This document shows positions 9,828 through 20,205 of a stretch of DNA of 44,748 nt, piece by piece. The stretch comes from an uncultured Francisellaceae bacterium. GTDB taxonomy: Bacteria > Pseudomonadota > Gammaproteobacteria > Francisellales > CACEW01. Every line of letters begins with the position of its first letter. The first letter of the stretch is position 1. The position numbers were made by a program, and so were the translations under genes. The notes beneath the pieces were generated by a model. The model searched no databases. It saw only the letters and a program-made list of their open reading frames with translations, and was not told the DNA's origin. Where the stretch lies: contig CAJQSL010000058.1 in NCBI GenBank assembly GCA_905612315.1, positions 1-44,748 of the forward strand. Direction: 5' to 3'.

Positions 9828-9863
9828 AAAACTAAATCTAAAACTAAAACTAAATCTAAAACC
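9828..9863. repeat. Short tandem repeat, two 18-base units
   Basis: Two copies of an 18-base unit (AAAACTAAATCTAAAACT, last base differing in the second) lie between nuoI and nuoH and overlap the nuoH stop codon. It extends the gap between the genes to about 50 bases. No function is evident. Confidence 0.7.
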
Positions 9864-10872
9864 AAGGCTTAACTTGAACTCTTATTAAAATAGCAACAAC
9901 TATTACCCACAAAGTTGTAAGCGGAATAAAAACTTTCCAACCTAATTGCATAATTTGATCATATCTATATCTTGGGAAAGTAAATCTTATCCAAATAAAC
10001 AAAATCATAAATACAAACATCTTTAAAAATAACCAAACTATGGATGGAACCCATGCAAAAGCTGAATCAAGCACTGGGAAATTCTCAAATGGAGATAACC
10101 AGCCACCCAAGAAAAACAAAGTAACCAAAGCGCATATTAAAATCATATTGGCATATTCAGCCAAGAAAAATAACGCATAACGCATCCCGGAATACTCAAC
10201 ATGAGTACCAGCTACAATCTCAGACTCACCTTCGACCACATCAAAAGGAAGTCTATTGGTTTCAGCAACACCAGAGATAAAATACACAATAAATAAAGGA
10301 AACAGCGGTATAAAATACCAATGCCAAATTCCACCACTTTGATGCAAGACTATCTCTCTAACATTTAAACTGCCAGCTGCCATTACAACACCAACTAAAG
10401 CAAAACCCATCGCAAGCTCATAAGATACAACTTGCGCAACTGAACGCATCGCAGAATACATTGCATATTTTGAATTAGATGCCCAACCTGCAATTATAAC
10501 TCCATAAATACCCATAGATGTCATTGCAAATAAATATAAAACTCCTGCATTAACATCAGCTAAAACTAACTCTGGAGTAAACGGAATAACAGCCCAGGCA
10601 GCTAGTGCTGTAATTAATGTTAAAGGTGGCGCCAAAATAAAAAGAAAATGACAGGATTTGCTAGGTATAATTAACTCTTTCATAAAAAGCTTTACACCAT
10701 CTGCAATCGGTTGTAACAACCCCAAAGGCCCCACCCTATTTGGCCCAACCCGATCTTGCATAAGCGCAGTAACTTTTCGCTCTAATAAAGTAAAATATGC
10801 AACCGCAATTAACAATGGAACAACGATCCAAAGAATCAATGCCAACAACCACAATACCTCGACAATGATCAT
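9856..10872 (-). CDS. nuoH: NADH-quinone oxidoreductase subunit H
   Basis: This 338-residue membrane protein has about eight helices and the NuoH signatures [19 protein letters not shown] and [20 protein letters not shown]. It forms the base of the quinone-binding chamber where complex I joins its peripheral and membrane arms. [17 protein letters not shown] near the C-terminus is also conserved. Length is normal (about 325-345). It sits 12 bases after nuoG. Confidence 0.97.
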   Translation of the reverse strand: MIIVEVLWLLALILWIVVPLLIAVAYFTLLERKVTALMQDRVGPNRVGPLGLLQPIADGVKLFMKELIIPSKSCHFLFILAPPLTLITALAAWAVIPFTPELVLADVNAGVLYLFAMTSMGIYGVIIAGWASNSKYAMYSAMRSVAQVVSYELAMGFALVGVVMAAGSLNVREIVLHQSGGIWHWYFIPLFPLFIVYFISGVAETNRLPFDVVEGESEIVAGTHVEYSGMRYALFFLAEYANMILICALVTLFFLGGWLSPFENFPVLDSAFAWVPSIVWLFLKMFVFMILFIWIRFTFPRYRYDQIMQLGWKVFIPLTTLWVIVVAILIRVQVKPWF

Positions 10873-10884
10873 ACCCTAAAACCC

Positions 10885-13293
10885 CTACTTAACTTTTTTT
10901 ATACTAATTGCTTTATTATCACATACCCAAGAGATAGTCTCAGAAAATCCAACTGGAAAAACCAAATTCATCTCTGGCAAGCTCGAATCAACATGAACCG
11001 GCAACTTAACCTCACATTTATCCATACTTAAATTAACCATATCCCCAGTTTTAACACCAAGTTTATCTGCCTTAATTTTAGAAATCTTAACTTTATTATG
11101 ATTTCTAGAAAGATTAGTATTTTGTAAACTTTCAGCTCTTAAAACTAAAGAATCTTGCGCATAAACAGCGCTATCATAAACAGCCTTACACTGTTTTTGC
11201 TCTTTTACTTTAATTTTTGCAAGTTTTATTTCTACAGGTTTATTTGATTTATTCTTATCAGAATGTTTTTTATCAATTAAATTAAGCAGCTCAGATTTAA
11301 CCTGATCAGATGACTCATAATCAAAGCCATCTATCTTTAAGAAATTAGCTAACACTCGTAAAATTTTCCAGCCTGGCCTTACTAAGCCTTCTGGTTTTAA
11401 TATAGCTCTAAATGATTGCCAAACACCTGATGCATTTACATAAGTACCAGAAGATTCAGCAAAAACTCCCATTGGCAAAACAACATCGGCATATTGCTTG
11501 ATGCTCTCACTTGCATAAGGTGTAATAGCAATTACAGTAGCTTTGTGCAAAGCTTTAGCAATTTCTTTGCCATATCTGCTATCGTGCACCGGGTCAGTAT
11601 TAAATAAAATAAATACTTTTTTATCGGCATCTTGCAACATTTGATCAGCATTTAAACCTGGCTTTTTAAGTATTTTACCCGCAGCTGACAAATGCGGCAG
11701 CAAACCTGCCAAAGAAGCTCCTGCGGCATTAGGGCCCTGAGATAATCTGCCACCCTTGGCATTTAATAATTTTATTAATAAATTCTGTAGATTTAAAATC
11801 AAACTAGCATCAGGATGGTTTGCCACTAAAGCTCCTGATAATATCATAGGATTATTTGCATCTAATAATATTTTTGCTATATTTTTAGCTTCTTTGCCAG
11901 GCTTAACATCAGCAAACTCACTACTAAATTGCTTCTTAAGATCTGACTTTGAAGATTTTAAAATAACAGATACAACTTCTGCTAAGACCTGAGGTAATTG
12001 ATCTATATTTACCAATAAATTTTCGGTTAAATCTAGTCTAAAGTCAAAATCAGCTGGATTTAGCACACAAACTTTAGCCTCATTCTGATACCAAGCTTTT
12101 CTAAGCCTAAGGTGCATAAGCGGCTGCTCGGAACGCATGTTTGAACCTATAACAAACACAGCATCTGCATTATCAATTTCGCTAATTTCACAGTTTAATC
12201 CAGGATAAACTCCTAAACTATCTTGATTTGTAAAATCAGTTTGGCTTTGTCTAAAATCAATATTATCTGAACCAATTTCACGGGCTAGTTTTTGTAATAA
12301 ATAAGATTCTTCCACCGTGGCCTGTGATGTGCCTAAAACACATAATGCATCCGCGCCTTTTTTAGATAATTGCTTTTGTAATAACCCTACTGCATTTTCT
12401 AAAGCCTTCTCCCAACTTACATCTTCCCAGTCAGAACCTCTTTTAATTAATGGCTTTTGGGCTCTGTCAGCCGCATAAATACCTTGATAGCTAAATCTAT
12501 CACGATCTGAAATCCAGACTTCATTTATACTTTCATTTTCTCTAGGAACAACCCTTAAAAACTTATTACGCATTACATGGGCATAAGCATTTGACCCTAA
12601 ACAATCATGTGGTGATATAAAAGCATGCTGGCGTACCTCCCAAGCTCTAGCACGGAACCTAAAAGGTTTATTGGTTAAAGCTCCAACTGGGCATAAATCT
12701 ATAACATTGGCTGACACTTCTGAATCTACATTCGTATTTAAAAATGTTTCAATACGCGAAAATTCACCCCGCCCTGTCATACCTAACTCTCGATGACCTG
12801 ATATTTCCTCACCAAATCTTACGCATCTAGTACAGTGAATACATCTAGTTAAGTCAGTTGATATTAAAGGACCCAAATCATAATCCTCTACTGCTCTTTT
12901 ATCTTGAGTATAACGTGAGGTATCTTTCCCGTGGCCCATGGCAACATCTTGTAATTCACATTCACCACCTTGATCACAAATAGGGCAATCTAACGGATGA
13001 TTAATTAATAAAAACTCCATTACAGATTTTTGATATGACAGAGCTTTTTCATTTTTAGTATAAACAATCATTCCATCAGATACTGGAGTAGCACAAGCAG
13101 GCATTGGTTTGCGCCCACCTTCTAAATCTATCAAACACATCCGACAATTCGCCGCAATCGATAATTTTTTATGATAACAAAACCTAGGAATATGAATTTG
13201 GGCATCATCAGCGGCTTCAATAATCATTGTCCCCTGGGGAACCGATATCTCTTTGCCATCTATGGTAAGATTAACTCCTAAAATCTCATCCAT
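10885..13293 (-). CDS. nuoG: NADH-quinone oxidoreductase subunit G
   Basis: This 802-residue iron-sulfur protein has an N-terminal 2Fe-2S domain ([15 protein letters not shown] ... PACATPV), the His/Cys-ligated cluster region [18 protein letters not shown], a 4Fe-4S motif [10 protein letters not shown] followed by [12 protein letters not shown], and then a long molybdopterin-oxidoreductase-like domain that lacks the cofactor in this family. It carries electrons from NuoE/F to NuoI. The start overlaps the nuoF stop by 8 bases, so the two are coupled. A lysine-rich linker near residues 665-690 looks lineage-specific. Confidence 0.97.
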   Translation of the reverse strand: MDEILGVNLTIDGKEISVPQGTMIIEAADDAQIHIPRFCYHKKLSIAANCRMCLIDLEGGRKPMPACATPVSDGMIVYTKNEKALSYQKSVMEFLLINHPLDCPICDQGGECELQDVAMGHGKDTSRYTQDKRAVEDYDLGPLISTDLTRCIHCTRCVRFGEEISGHRELGMTGRGEFSRIETFLNTNVDSEVSANVIDLCPVGALTNKPFRFRARAWEVRQHAFISPHDCLGSNAYAHVMRNKFLRVVPRENESINEVWISDRDRFSYQGIYAADRAQKPLIKRGSDWEDVSWEKALENAVGLLQKQLSKKGADALCVLGTSQATVEESYLLQKLAREIGSDNIDFRQSQTDFTNQDSLGVYPGLNCEISEIDNADAVFVIGSNMRSEQPLMHLRLRKAWYQNEAKVCVLNPADFDFRLDLTENLLVNIDQLPQVLAEVVSVILKSSKSDLKKQFSSEFADVKPGKEAKNIAKILLDANNPMILSGALVANHPDASLILNLQNLLIKLLNAKGGRLSQGPNAAGASLAGLLPHLSAAGKILKKPGLNADQMLQDADKKVFILFNTDPVHDSRYGKEIAKALHKATVIAITPYASESIKQYADVVLPMGVFAESSGTYVNASGVWQSFRAILKPEGLVRPGWKILRVLANFLKIDGFDYESSDQVKSELLNLIDKKHSDKNKSNKPVEIKLAKIKVKEQKQCKAVYDSAVYAQDSLVLRAESLQNTNLSRNHNKVKISKIKADKLGVKTGDMVNLSMDKCEVKLPVHVDSSLPEMNLVFPVGFSETISWVCDNKAISIKKVK

Positions 13294-14599
13294 CAGCTTT
13301 CACCCCTTTTCTTTTTTTCTCATCTTTTTTAATTAATGCTTCAAACTCATGCCTAAACTTTTTAACATAACTTTGGGTTGGCCAGGCAAATGATTCACCA
13401 AAAACGCAAATAGTATGGCCTTCAACTTTATTAGCAATATCAACTAATTTATCAGGATCACCTGGACGCCCTTCGCCATTTAAAATTCTTTTAGCAATTC
13501 TGGCTACCCAACCAGAACCTTCTCGACACGGAGTGCACTGTCCGCAAGATTCTTCATCATAAAAATCTAATAATAAAGATAAAACCTCTACCATTGATCT
13601 AGTTTCATCAAGAACTATAACCGCACCAGAACCTAACATACTGCCAGCTTTGCCAATGCAGTCATAGTCCATAGTGCAATTCATCATCTCTTCACCAGTT
13701 AAAATTTTAGCAGAACTACCACCTGGAATAACCGCTTTAATTTTATTCCCATCTCTAACGCCACCTGCAAGCTTTAATAACTCAGGAAAAGGTGTTCCCA
13801 ATGGCAGCTCAAAGTTACCAGGGTTTTCAACATCTCCTGTCATACAAAATATTTTAGTACCACCATTATTTGGAATGCCCATATCGGCAAACCACTTTGG
13901 ACCCTTTTCTAAAATAACAGGAACAGAGGCGTAAGATTCAGTATTATTAATATTTGAAGGCTTGCCATACAAACCAAAATTAGCCGGAAACGGCGGTTTA
14001 AATCTAGGAAAACCCTTTTTACCCTCTAGAGAATTTAAAAGTGAAGTCTCCTCGCCACAAATATAAGCTCCGGCTCCTAAATGCGAATATAAATCATAGT
14101 CAAAACCAGATTTTAAAATATTTTTTCCTAAAAATCCTGCTTTATAAGCCTCTTTTAAAGCTTGCTCACATCTATAATATGGCTCCCTAAATTCACCGCG
14201 AATATAATTATAGCCAACAGTTGCGTTCATCACGTAACCTGCAATAGCCATACCTTCTATAAGCTGATGTGGATTATATCGCATGATATCTCTATCTTTA
14301 CAAGTGCCAGGCTCTCCTTCATCAGAGTTACAAATCACATATTTTTGTGAAGGCATATTTCGTGGAACAAAACTCCACTTTAAACCTGTAGGGAAGCCTG
14401 CGCCACCTCTACCGCGCAAACCTGAAGCTTTTAAATCTTCAATTATTTTCTCAGGCGGAATTTTTTCTTTTAAAATCTTTTTCCAGACTGAGTACCCACC
14501 CACTGACTCATATGCCTCCAAACTCCATGGCTTATCTACACCCAAATTCAAAGTTCGGTAACATACCTGGTTTATTTTAAGCTTACTTTTTAGCGCCAT
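13286..14599 (-). CDS. nuoF: NADH-quinone oxidoreductase subunit F
   Basis: This 437-residue subunit binds NADH and FMN and holds cluster N3. Visible motifs: [18 protein letters not shown] (NADH/FMN glycine-rich loop), [15 protein letters not shown] (FMN site), and [15 protein letters not shown] (4Fe-4S ligands), with a later Cys in [13 protein letters not shown]. It is the electron entry point of complex I in the cytoplasm. Length is typical. The basic end [14 protein letters not shown] overlaps nuoG. Confidence 0.97.
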   Translation of the reverse strand: MALKSKLKINQVCYRTLNLGVDKPWSLEAYESVGGYSVWKKILKEKIPPEKIIEDLKASGLRGRGGAGFPTGLKWSFVPRNMPSQKYVICNSDEGEPGTCKDRDIMRYNPHQLIEGMAIAGYVMNATVGYNYIRGEFREPYYRCEQALKEAYKAGFLGKNILKSGFDYDLYSHLGAGAYICGEETSLLNSLEGKKGFPRFKPPFPANFGLYGKPSNINNTESYASVPVILEKGPKWFADMGIPNNGGTKIFCMTGDVENPGNFELPLGTPFPELLKLAGGVRDGNKIKAVIPGGSSAKILTGEEMMNCTMDYDCIGKAGSMLGSGAVIVLDETRSMVEVLSLLLDFYDEESCGQCTPCREGSGWVARIAKRILNGEGRPGDPDKLVDIANKVEGHTICVFGESFAWPTQSYVKKFRHEFEALIKKDEKKRKGVKADG

Positions 14600-14609
14600 T
14601 AAACTATAC

Positions 14610-15104
14610 CTACTTTAATTTATCCAAGATTTGATCTACTTTATCTTCTGTTAAATGCTCGTGATAATCATCACCAATTTGCATCATAGGAGCTCCTACA
14701 CAAGCACCTAAACACTCAACATGCTTTAAACTAAATTTACCATCTTTAGTTACCTCACCAAAGCCTACTTTTAATTTGTTTTTTAAATGGGAAACTATTT
14801 TATCACTACCTTTTAATCTACAAGAAATATTTGTACATACACATATTTTATGTTTGCCTACAGGTTTATGCTCATACATTGAGTAAAAAGTTGCAACTTC
14901 TTCTGCTGCAATTGGTGGAATACGCAAATAATCTGCCACAGCATGAATTAACTCTCTTGTTAATGAGCCGCCATATGCATCCTGGGTGTGAGTTAAAGCT
15001 GCCATTACCGCAGATATTCTTTGATCTGCAGGATACTTCGCAAGCTCATGCTCAATTTTTTTAGTTAAGTCTTTACTAAAAACTATTTCTTTTATCTCTT
15101 CCAT
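14610..15104 (-). CDS. nuoE: NADH-quinone oxidoreductase subunit E
   Basis: The 164-residue thioredoxin-fold 2Fe-2S subunit contains the ligand set [10 protein letters not shown] and [15 protein letters not shown] (cluster N1a). The N-terminal helical region with [18 protein letters not shown] is diagnostic of the 24-kDa family. It partners NuoF in the NADH dehydrogenase module. Ten bases separate it from nuoF. Confidence 0.97.
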   Translation of the reverse strand: MEEIKEIVFSKDLTKKIEHELAKYPADQRISAVMAALTHTQDAYGGSLTRELIHAVADYLRIPPIAAEEVATFYSMYEHKPVGKHKICVCTNISCRLKGSDKIVSHLKNKLKVGFGEVTKDGKFSLKHVECLGACVGAPMMQIGDDYHEHLTEDKVDQILDKLK

Positions 15105-15121
15105 AATAAAACCTAATTTAA

Positions 15122-16399
15122 TTATCTATCTATATCACCAAATACTAAATCAAGAGTAGCTATTACAGCAGGCACATCAGCTAACATATGACCCTTAACA
15201 ACCTCATCCATTGCACTCAAGTGTGCAAATCCAGGTGAGCGCAGTTTCAGCCTGTATGGTTTGTTAGCTCCATCCGATACTAAATAAACTCCGAACTCAC
15301 CTTTTGGATGCTCAATCGGGAAATAAACTTCGCCTTCTGGCACGCAATAACCTTCAGTGAATAGTTTGAAATGATGAATTAACTGCTCCATCCCATCTTT
15401 CATCTGGGCTCTTGGCGGCGGCGCCACTTTATGATCTTGAATCATCACAGGGCCTGGGTTTTTGTTAAGCCAATTAACACACTGCTTTATAATTTTATTA
15501 GACTGGCGCATCTCATGCACACGAACTAGATACCTATCATAGCAATCTCCAGCTTTACCAACTGGAATATCAAACTCTAATTTATCATAAACCGCATAAG
15601 GCTGCTTACGGCGCAAATCCCACGCAACTCCTGATGCTCTTAACATAGGGCCAGAAAACCCTAACTCTTTTGCCCTATCAGGACTAACCACGCCAATCCC
15701 AACATTACGCTGTTTCCAAATTCTGTTATCAGTTAGTAATGTTTCATACTCATCCACACATTTATCAAATCTATTAGAAAAGTCCTCAATAAAATCTAAC
15801 AAAGAACCTTCTCGATTTTTATTGAGTTTTTTGCATTCGCGCACGCTTCTAAAACTACCTGGCTCATACTTTGGCATATGATCAGGCAAATCCCGATAAA
15901 CCCCACCGGGTCTATAATATTTCGCATGCATTCTGGAACCAGATACAGCTTCATAACAATCCATTAAATCTTCACGCTCTCTAAAGGCATACAGCAAAAC
16001 AGTTACAGCGCCCAAATCAACACCATTAGCTCCAATCCACATTAGATGATTAAGAATTCTAGTTATCTCATCAAATAAAACTCTTATATATTGCGCTCGA
16101 ATTGGAATTTTTATACCTAATAATTTTTCTATAGCTCCTACATATGCATGCTCATTACACATCATAGAGACATAATCTAGTCGGTCCATATAACCAATAT
16201 TTTGATTATATGGCTTAGTCTCGACAAGCTTTTCTGTAGCTCTATGTAATAAACCAATGTGTGGATCGGCACTAACCACTTGCTCAGCATCTAACTCAAG
16301 AATAAGACGCAATACACCATGTGCTGCCGGGTGCTGTGGGCCAAAATTCAAAGTATAATTCTTAAACTCTGATTTAGATTTGTCTTTAACTTGTGACAT
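15122..16399 (-). CDS. nuoD: NADH-quinone oxidoreductase subunit D
   Basis: This 425-residue 49-kDa-type subunit has [19 protein letters not shown] near the N-terminus, [10 protein letters not shown], and the C-terminal [21 protein letters not shown] and [12 protein letters not shown], all hallmark NuoD sequences. Together with NuoB it shapes the quinone-reduction site of complex I. It is a stand-alone gene, not the nuoCD fusion of enterobacteria, as expected in Legionella- and Coxiella-type operons. Confidence 0.97.
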   Translation of the reverse strand: MSQVKDKSKSEFKNYTLNFGPQHPAAHGVLRLILELDAEQVVSADPHIGLLHRATEKLVETKPYNQNIGYMDRLDYVSMMCNEHAYVGAIEKLLGIKIPIRAQYIRVLFDEITRILNHLMWIGANGVDLGAVTVLLYAFREREDLMDCYEAVSGSRMHAKYYRPGGVYRDLPDHMPKYEPGSFRSVRECKKLNKNREGSLLDFIEDFSNRFDKCVDEYETLLTDNRIWKQRNVGIGVVSPDRAKELGFSGPMLRASGVAWDLRRKQPYAVYDKLEFDIPVGKAGDCYDRYLVRVHEMRQSNKIIKQCVNWLNKNPGPVMIQDHKVAPPPRAQMKDGMEQLIHHFKLFTEGYCVPEGEVYFPIEHPKGEFGVYLVSDGANKPYRLKLRSPGFAHLSAMDEVVKGHMLADVPAVIATLDLVFGDIDR

Positions 16400-16430
16400 A
16401 AAATTTTCTGCCTAAAAATTAATCATTATT

Positions 16431-17114
16431 CTATTTACTAGAGCCACAACGAGCATTATGCCGAATAACTTTGGGCTCTAAAATACGCGGTTCTATTTGA
16501 ACTGGCTCATACACAACTCGCTGCAGTTTTGCATCATAACGCATCTCTACATTCCCACTTAAAGGGAAATCTTTTCTAAAAGGATGACCAACAAAACCAT
16601 AGTCAGTTAATATACGTCTTAAATCAGGATGGTTATGAAATATAATTCCGTATAAATCAAAAGCCTCTCTCTCATACCAATTCGAAGAAGGGTAAATATC
16701 TATCACGCTTTCTATATTTAAATCAGCCTCATCTAAAAAGACTTTTAATCTAACTCGCAAATTACGCTTAAAAGATAATAAATGATAAATCACAGCAAAC
16801 CTTGCTGCTGGTAATTTTTTAGCTAAAAACTCGGAAGGCCTTTCATTCATGCGGGTAATTTCATCAGTGGTACCTCTTGAGAAGCCAGTAGTTGTAGCAT
16901 CGTCTGTTTTCCATTGAGCATAGCCATATTCTAGGTAATCAACTCCACTTAGATCAACTAACTGCTCAAACTGACAAGATTTTTTTAAAGTAGAACATAC
17001 TTTTTTTATCATATCTTTTGGAACTGTTACTGTTAACTCCTCATGAGCATAAACAAAACTAAAGGCTTTTTTATCTAAGGCCTTTAGAGACTTTTCAACA
17101 TCTTTTAAATTCAT
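16431..17114 (-). CDS. nuoC: NADH-quinone oxidoreductase subunit C
   Basis: The 227-residue 30-kDa-type subunit carries the diagnostic ERAFDLYGI-like motif ([21 protein letters not shown]) and [19 protein letters not shown]. It is a structural part of the connecting arm of complex I. The start overlaps the nuoB stop by one base (TAATG). The C-terminus ends in a basic [10 protein letters not shown] tail. Confidence 0.96.
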   Translation of the reverse strand: MNLKDVEKSLKALDKKAFSFVYAHEELTVTVPKDMIKKVCSTLKKSCQFEQLVDLSGVDYLEYGYAQWKTDDATTTGFSRGTTDEITRMNERPSEFLAKKLPAARFAVIYHLLSFKRNLRVRLKVFLDEADLNIESVIDIYPSSNWYEREAFDLYGIIFHNHPDLRRILTDYGFVGHPFRKDFPLSGNVEMRYDAKLQRVVYEPVQIEPRILEPKVIRHNARCGSSK

Positions 17115-17638
17115 TATTTACCTCTTTTGATAAGTTTTTTAAGACTAAACATATCATCCCGAAAAATAGTTTTCTCGCGTTTTATCTTATTTTGAAGTTG
17201 AATAATTCCATAAACTAAAGCTTCAGCTGTAGGCGGGCAACCTGGCACATATACATCGACCGGCACTATCCTATCGCAACCTCGAACTACTGAATAAGAA
17301 TAATGATAATACCCGCCGCCATTAGCACAAGAACCCATAGAAATAACCCATCTAGGCTCTGGCATCTGATCATAAACCTTGCGCAGTGCCGGCGCCATTT
17401 TATTACACAAGGTACCTGCGACGATCATTAAATCACTTTGTCTTGGGGATGCTCTTGGAATAACTCCAAGCCTGTCTAAATCATATCTCGAGGCGTAAGC
17501 ATGCATCATTTCAACCGCGCAACAAGCCAACCCAAAAGTCATAGGCCAAATAGAGCCCGTTTGAATCTTATTAACTAAGGAGTCCACACTTGTAACTAAA
17601 AAGCCTTCCTTCGATAATACTTTATTTATTATTCCCAC
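17114..17638 (-). CDS. nuoB: NADH-quinone oxidoreductase subunit B
   Basis: This subunit coordinates terminal cluster N2 next to the quinone site. Visible ligands and motifs are [52 protein letters not shown] and [16 protein letters not shown] choose the GTG at 17638 (174 residues) because GGGAG lies 7 bases before it; a longer GTG start at 17659 would overlap nuoA by 31 bases and has no ribosome-binding site. The chosen start overlaps the nuoA stop by 10 bases. Confidence 0.95.
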   Translation of the reverse strand: MGIINKVLSKEGFLVTSVDSLVNKIQTGSIWPMTFGLACCAVEMMHAYASRYDLDRLGVIPRASPRQSDLMIVAGTLCNKMAPALRKVYDQMPEPRWVISMGSCANGGGYYHYSYSVVRGCDRIVPVDVYVPGCPPTAEALVYGIIQLQNKIKREKTIFRDDMFSLKKLIKRGK

Positions 17639-17997
17639 TCTAAAGCTCCCTTTTTCCACTCATATACAAAACCTACAATAAGTAATAATAAAAATATTCC
17701 CATCGCATAAAAGCCATAAGCCTTTAAGTGATTAGATACTACAGCCCATGGAAATAAAAATGCAACTTCTAGATCAAACACAATAAATAAAATCGCAACC
17801 AAATAATATTTCACATCAAAACGCATGCGAGAATCTTCAAAGGGATTAAAACCACATTCATAAGGGGAAGTTTTTTCTTTATCTGGATTATCTACATCTG
17901 TAATCCTTGAGACTACTTTACTTAAAATAGGTATTAAACAAGCCAAAAATATACCGAACAAAATAAAAATCAAAATAGCGAAATAATCATGTAGCAC
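17629..17997 (-). CDS. nuoA: NADH-quinone oxidoreductase subunit A
   Basis: A small membrane protein with three predicted helices and the NuoA signature [24 protein letters not shown], followed by [18 protein letters not shown]. It helps seal the quinone cavity at the arm junction. I start it at a GTG at 17997, 7 bases after TAGGAA (18005-18010), giving 122 residues, close to the family's usual 118-ish. An upstream ATG at 18048 (139 residues) would add a polar N-terminal extension unusual for NuoA. The tRNA-Leu gene lies just upstream on the same strand. Confidence 0.93.
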   Translation of the reverse strand: MLHDYFAILIFILFGIFLACLIPILSKVVSRITDVDNPDKEKTSPYECGFNPFEDSRMRFDVKYYLVAILFIVFDLEVAFLFPWAVVSNHLKAYGFYAMGIFLLLLIVGFVYEWKKGALEWE

Positions 17998-18062
17998 TTG
18001 TAAATTCCTATTTTTTTTATAACTACTAAAGTTTAGATGAAAATTCATCAAACCACAAAAAC

Positions 18063-18147
18063 TGGTGCCGAAGGCCGGACTCGAACCGGCACGACTTGCG
18101 TCACCACCCCCTCAAGGTGGCGTGTCTACCAATTCCACCACTTCGGC
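18063..18147 (-). tRNA. tRNA-Leu(GAG), intact copy with encoded CCA
   Basis: The minus strand reads GCCGAAG at the 5' end, pairs perfectly with CTTCGGC at the 3' end, and has the D-arm GGAATTGGTAGACA, a T-arm GCCGGTTCGAGTCCGGC, and an anticodon stem CCACC/GGTGG with a 7-base loop TTGAGGG (anticodon GAG). A variable arm typical of class II Leu tRNA is present. The discriminator A is followed by encoded CCA. A tRNA-Leu between secG and nuoA is the normal arrangement in this lineage. It is probably co-transcribed with the nuo operon. Confidence 0.95.
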
Positions 18148-18157
18148 AAGTGACCCA

Positions 18158-18186
18158 ATATTAGCCATAATAGAAAAAAATGTCTA
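18158..18186 (-). promoter_or_regulatory. Promoter of intact tRNA-Leu (and probably nuo operon)
   Basis: On the minus strand TAGACA (18186-18181) and TAATAT (18163-18158) are 17 bases apart, and the start would fall a few bases before the tRNA 5' end at 18147. Followed by GGGTC, reminiscent of a GC-rich discriminator of stringently controlled stable-RNA promoters. The same -35 and spacer length are kept in the second tRNA copy, where the -10 is TAACAT. Confidence 0.7.
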
Positions 18187-18319
18187 CTGTTTCGATATTT
18201 ATTTAGGCTGTGCTGCGTGGTGTAGGAGTTTTCCGCGGCCGCCGTGCCGGAGTTCGCTGCGTTATCGAAGTGGTGAGGGGCGCGGAGGTGCTTTCGATGT
18301 TGACTCTTTCACCTGCTGC

Positions 18320-19468
18320 TCAACCCTCATTGTCCGAGAGCCGTAATCCCTCTGACATCCTGGTCGGTAGAACCCATGCGTGCTCGACGCTCCTTTGCCA
18401 TCTTTCTATGACAGACAATGAAAGTGGCGATGCGCCCTCTGGGCGCAGGTTATGCCACTGCAGGTTTGACATGGTCAGTGCTGGACTTTTTATGGCGGCT
18501 TGCTTGAGATCTACGTCATTTTTAAGCTCATCTAATGCATATGCAAGTGCGTATTCACCACTTAGTTTCACAGCTTCAAGCATGAAATCTCTATCAGCTC
18601 TAAGACCAGCTGATGCGCACTCAAGATTACTTACATCTTCTCTAACAGCAGCCAACACGATAACGGGATCTGCTTTAAGTTCATCTGATGCATATTCAAG
18701 CGGTAATCCATATGGTAAAGCAGCGAGCACGAATTCTTTATCAGCTTTAAGCTCATCTGATGCAAAGTTAAGAGCTTCTAAATCTTGTTTTATAGCAGCA
18801 AATACGATTTCTCTATCAGCTCGAAACACCCCTGCATATTTAAGCGACCAACAACAACGTCTTACATCATCAAGTACCTCTTCTCTAGATGAGTTTTCAT
18901 AAATTTGAGCTGTGTCCTGCCAATCAGATACGAGCATACGTGCATAACGCAGAAGTGGTTCATAGTCTCGCATAAACGCGGGGGCACTCAGCCGTGGAGA
19001 CTTAAGTTCTTCAAGAAATTTTGTTATCGTAGACAGCACCGTTGTTTTGATTTCGTTGCGCTCGATATTCCCCTCGGTTATTAGGTACTGAGCGCAGCAT
19101 AGCGCGTCTTCGTACCTCTTGATGTCACGTTCCCGTGAAGGTATGGCTAATTCCTCTTGCGGGGTGGCAGCTATATGCGGCGGCTTACTCATATCTCTAT
19201 CTAGATCTGGTGCGAAAAAGGCCCTGATGGCCTTCGTTTCGCTGCACTCCAGCCTTATTCGTTTCGCTGAGCTACTCGCATCGCCGGCTAGCTCTTTACG
19301 CTTCGCCTGTTTCGGAGCGCAGGCGGGAGCTGCCGACGCGGAGCTGCTATCCTCGCTTGCTGCTGGCCCGATCGAGGGTGCCATCTGCGACACCTCCCAG
19401 AAGTTTTCTGGTAGCATCTCTAACAGCGCGCGCAATAAGCGACCGTTCACATCTTCTACTACGGACAT
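18320..19468 (-). CDS. DUF4116 repeat protein
   Basis: The 382-residue protein carries about four to five tandem units of roughly 25 residues (about 205-327) with the pattern ASDELKADKEFVLAAL...LEY, the hallmark of DUF4116, a repeat of unknown function found mostly in amoeba- and animal-associated bacteria and giant viruses. The N-terminal 130 residues are Ala/Ser/Pro-rich with a basic KQAKRKELAG segment. There is no signal peptide. AGGAGG lies 8 bases before the ATG. GC content is clearly higher than that of the flanking core genes, suggesting recent acquisition. It could be a secreted effector, but nothing in the sequence proves this. It lies between two tRNA-Leu copies with reverse transcriptase remnants upstream. 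Confidence 0.85.
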   Translation of the reverse strand: MSVVEDVNGRLLRALLEMLPENFWEVSQMAPSIGPAASEDSSSASAAPACAPKQAKRKELAGDASSSAKRIRLECSETKAIRAFFAPDLDRDMSKPPHIAATPQEELAIPSRERDIKRYEDALCCAQYLITEGNIERNEIKTTVLSTITKFLEELKSPRLSAPAFMRDYEPLLRYARMLVSDWQDTAQIYENSSREEVLDDVRRCCWSLKYAGVFRADREIVFAAIKQDLEALNFASDELKADKEFVLAALPYGLPLEYASDELKADPVIVLAAVREDVSNLECASAGLRADRDFMLEAVKLSGEYALAYALDELKNDVDLKQAAIKSPALTMSNLQWHNLRPEGASPLSLSVIERWQRSVEHAWVLPTRMSEGLRLSDNEG

Positions 19469-19535
19469 ATAAGTATCCTCCTTTTATTGCTTAGACTCTC
19501 CGTGCTGCATCGATCAAACGCAGTCAAAGCATTTG

Positions 19536-19841
19536 TCATCCTCTGACAAACACTTTAATTCTCGCTGAAGGATCGCAGGTCACGTTTAAATTAATATTTA
19601 AATTTATGATTCTATTTCTATTTCCATTTACAATTATTGGGGCAATTAAATTAACAACCCCGCCTTTTGCCCATCCTAGCCAATTCTTCAAATATATCCC
19701 CAAGCGCTCATTGCTCGCTTGTTGCTCATAAAGCCGGTAGATATTCGCGCCTAGGCGTGCAAAACTCGTTTTTGCTATCGATAGTTTCTCTTTAACTATC
19801 CTATAGCCTAAAAAATCAAATCCTTTATCTAGCTTACCCAT
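19536..19841 (-). pseudogene. C-terminal fragment of a reverse transcriptase
   Basis: The 101-residue frame starts MGKLDKGFDFLGYRIVKE, the well-known C-terminal motif (xxKGFDFLGYxF) of bacterial RNA-directed DNA polymerases, followed by RLYEQQ and YLKNWLGWAKGG, matching the usual end (LRRWLRWARGG). The catalytic palm with the YxDD box is missing, so it cannot be active. The following residues up to the stop (NRNRIINLNINLNVTCDPS) look like unrelated read-through. It is a decayed retroelement lying between the duplicated tRNA copies. Confidence 0.7.
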
Positions 19842-19982
19842 ATAAGAAGCTGCTTAGTCAAAAACAACGTCACCATTATATGAATATAATAACATATTAA
19901 TATTAAGGGTTTATTAAGAAAATACTCTTTTTTGAAAAAAATGTGTTAAGCCTGAGGTTTCACATGAAAACACAAGGCCCCA

Positions 19983-20183
19983 TCAGATGCTATGTGCAGT
20001 GTTGATTCTCATACACGTAAAACAGTCAGGCTTGAGTATAATGCACTGGATCAAAAGATTTGCACCTGTTTGGCGAGTTTTGTGTTTAGACATTAATTCA
20101 TTAAAAGCTTTGTCGAGTTTGGTTATGCTTGCAATTTGGCTTATAAGATTATTTTCTAATACTTTGTTATTAGTAGGAGTCAT
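19983..20183 (-). pseudogene. Possible N-terminal remnant of the same reverse transcriptase
   Basis: A 66-residue frame starting MTPTNNKVLENNLISQIASI with TKLDKAFNELMSKHK resembles the N-terminal lead-in of bacterial reverse transcriptases (LxxQIxSxxNLxxAfxxxkk) and lies upstream of the C-terminal fragment on the same strand, with the catalytic middle missing. After about residue 42 it diverges into nonsense. The assignment is tentative. Confidence 0.3.
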
Positions 20184-20205
20184 ATTCAAGGCCCAATAAG
20201 GTTCC

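Larger units (their letters stand above)
18063..18192 (-). repeat. Direct repeat, tRNA plus promoter, copy 1
   Basis: About 130 bases covering the tRNA-Leu and its promoter (to AATGTCTACTGTTT) recur in the same orientation at 20206-20334. Homology stops just outside both ends. The two copies bracket a 2.0 kb accessory segment. Confidence 0.85.

Noticed and set aside
18065..18902. Plus-strand frames across the intact tRNA-Leu and the DUF4116 gene
   Set aside because: They run antisense to the tRNA and to a gene with a clear repeat pattern and AGGAGG site; no start signal or family match supports them.
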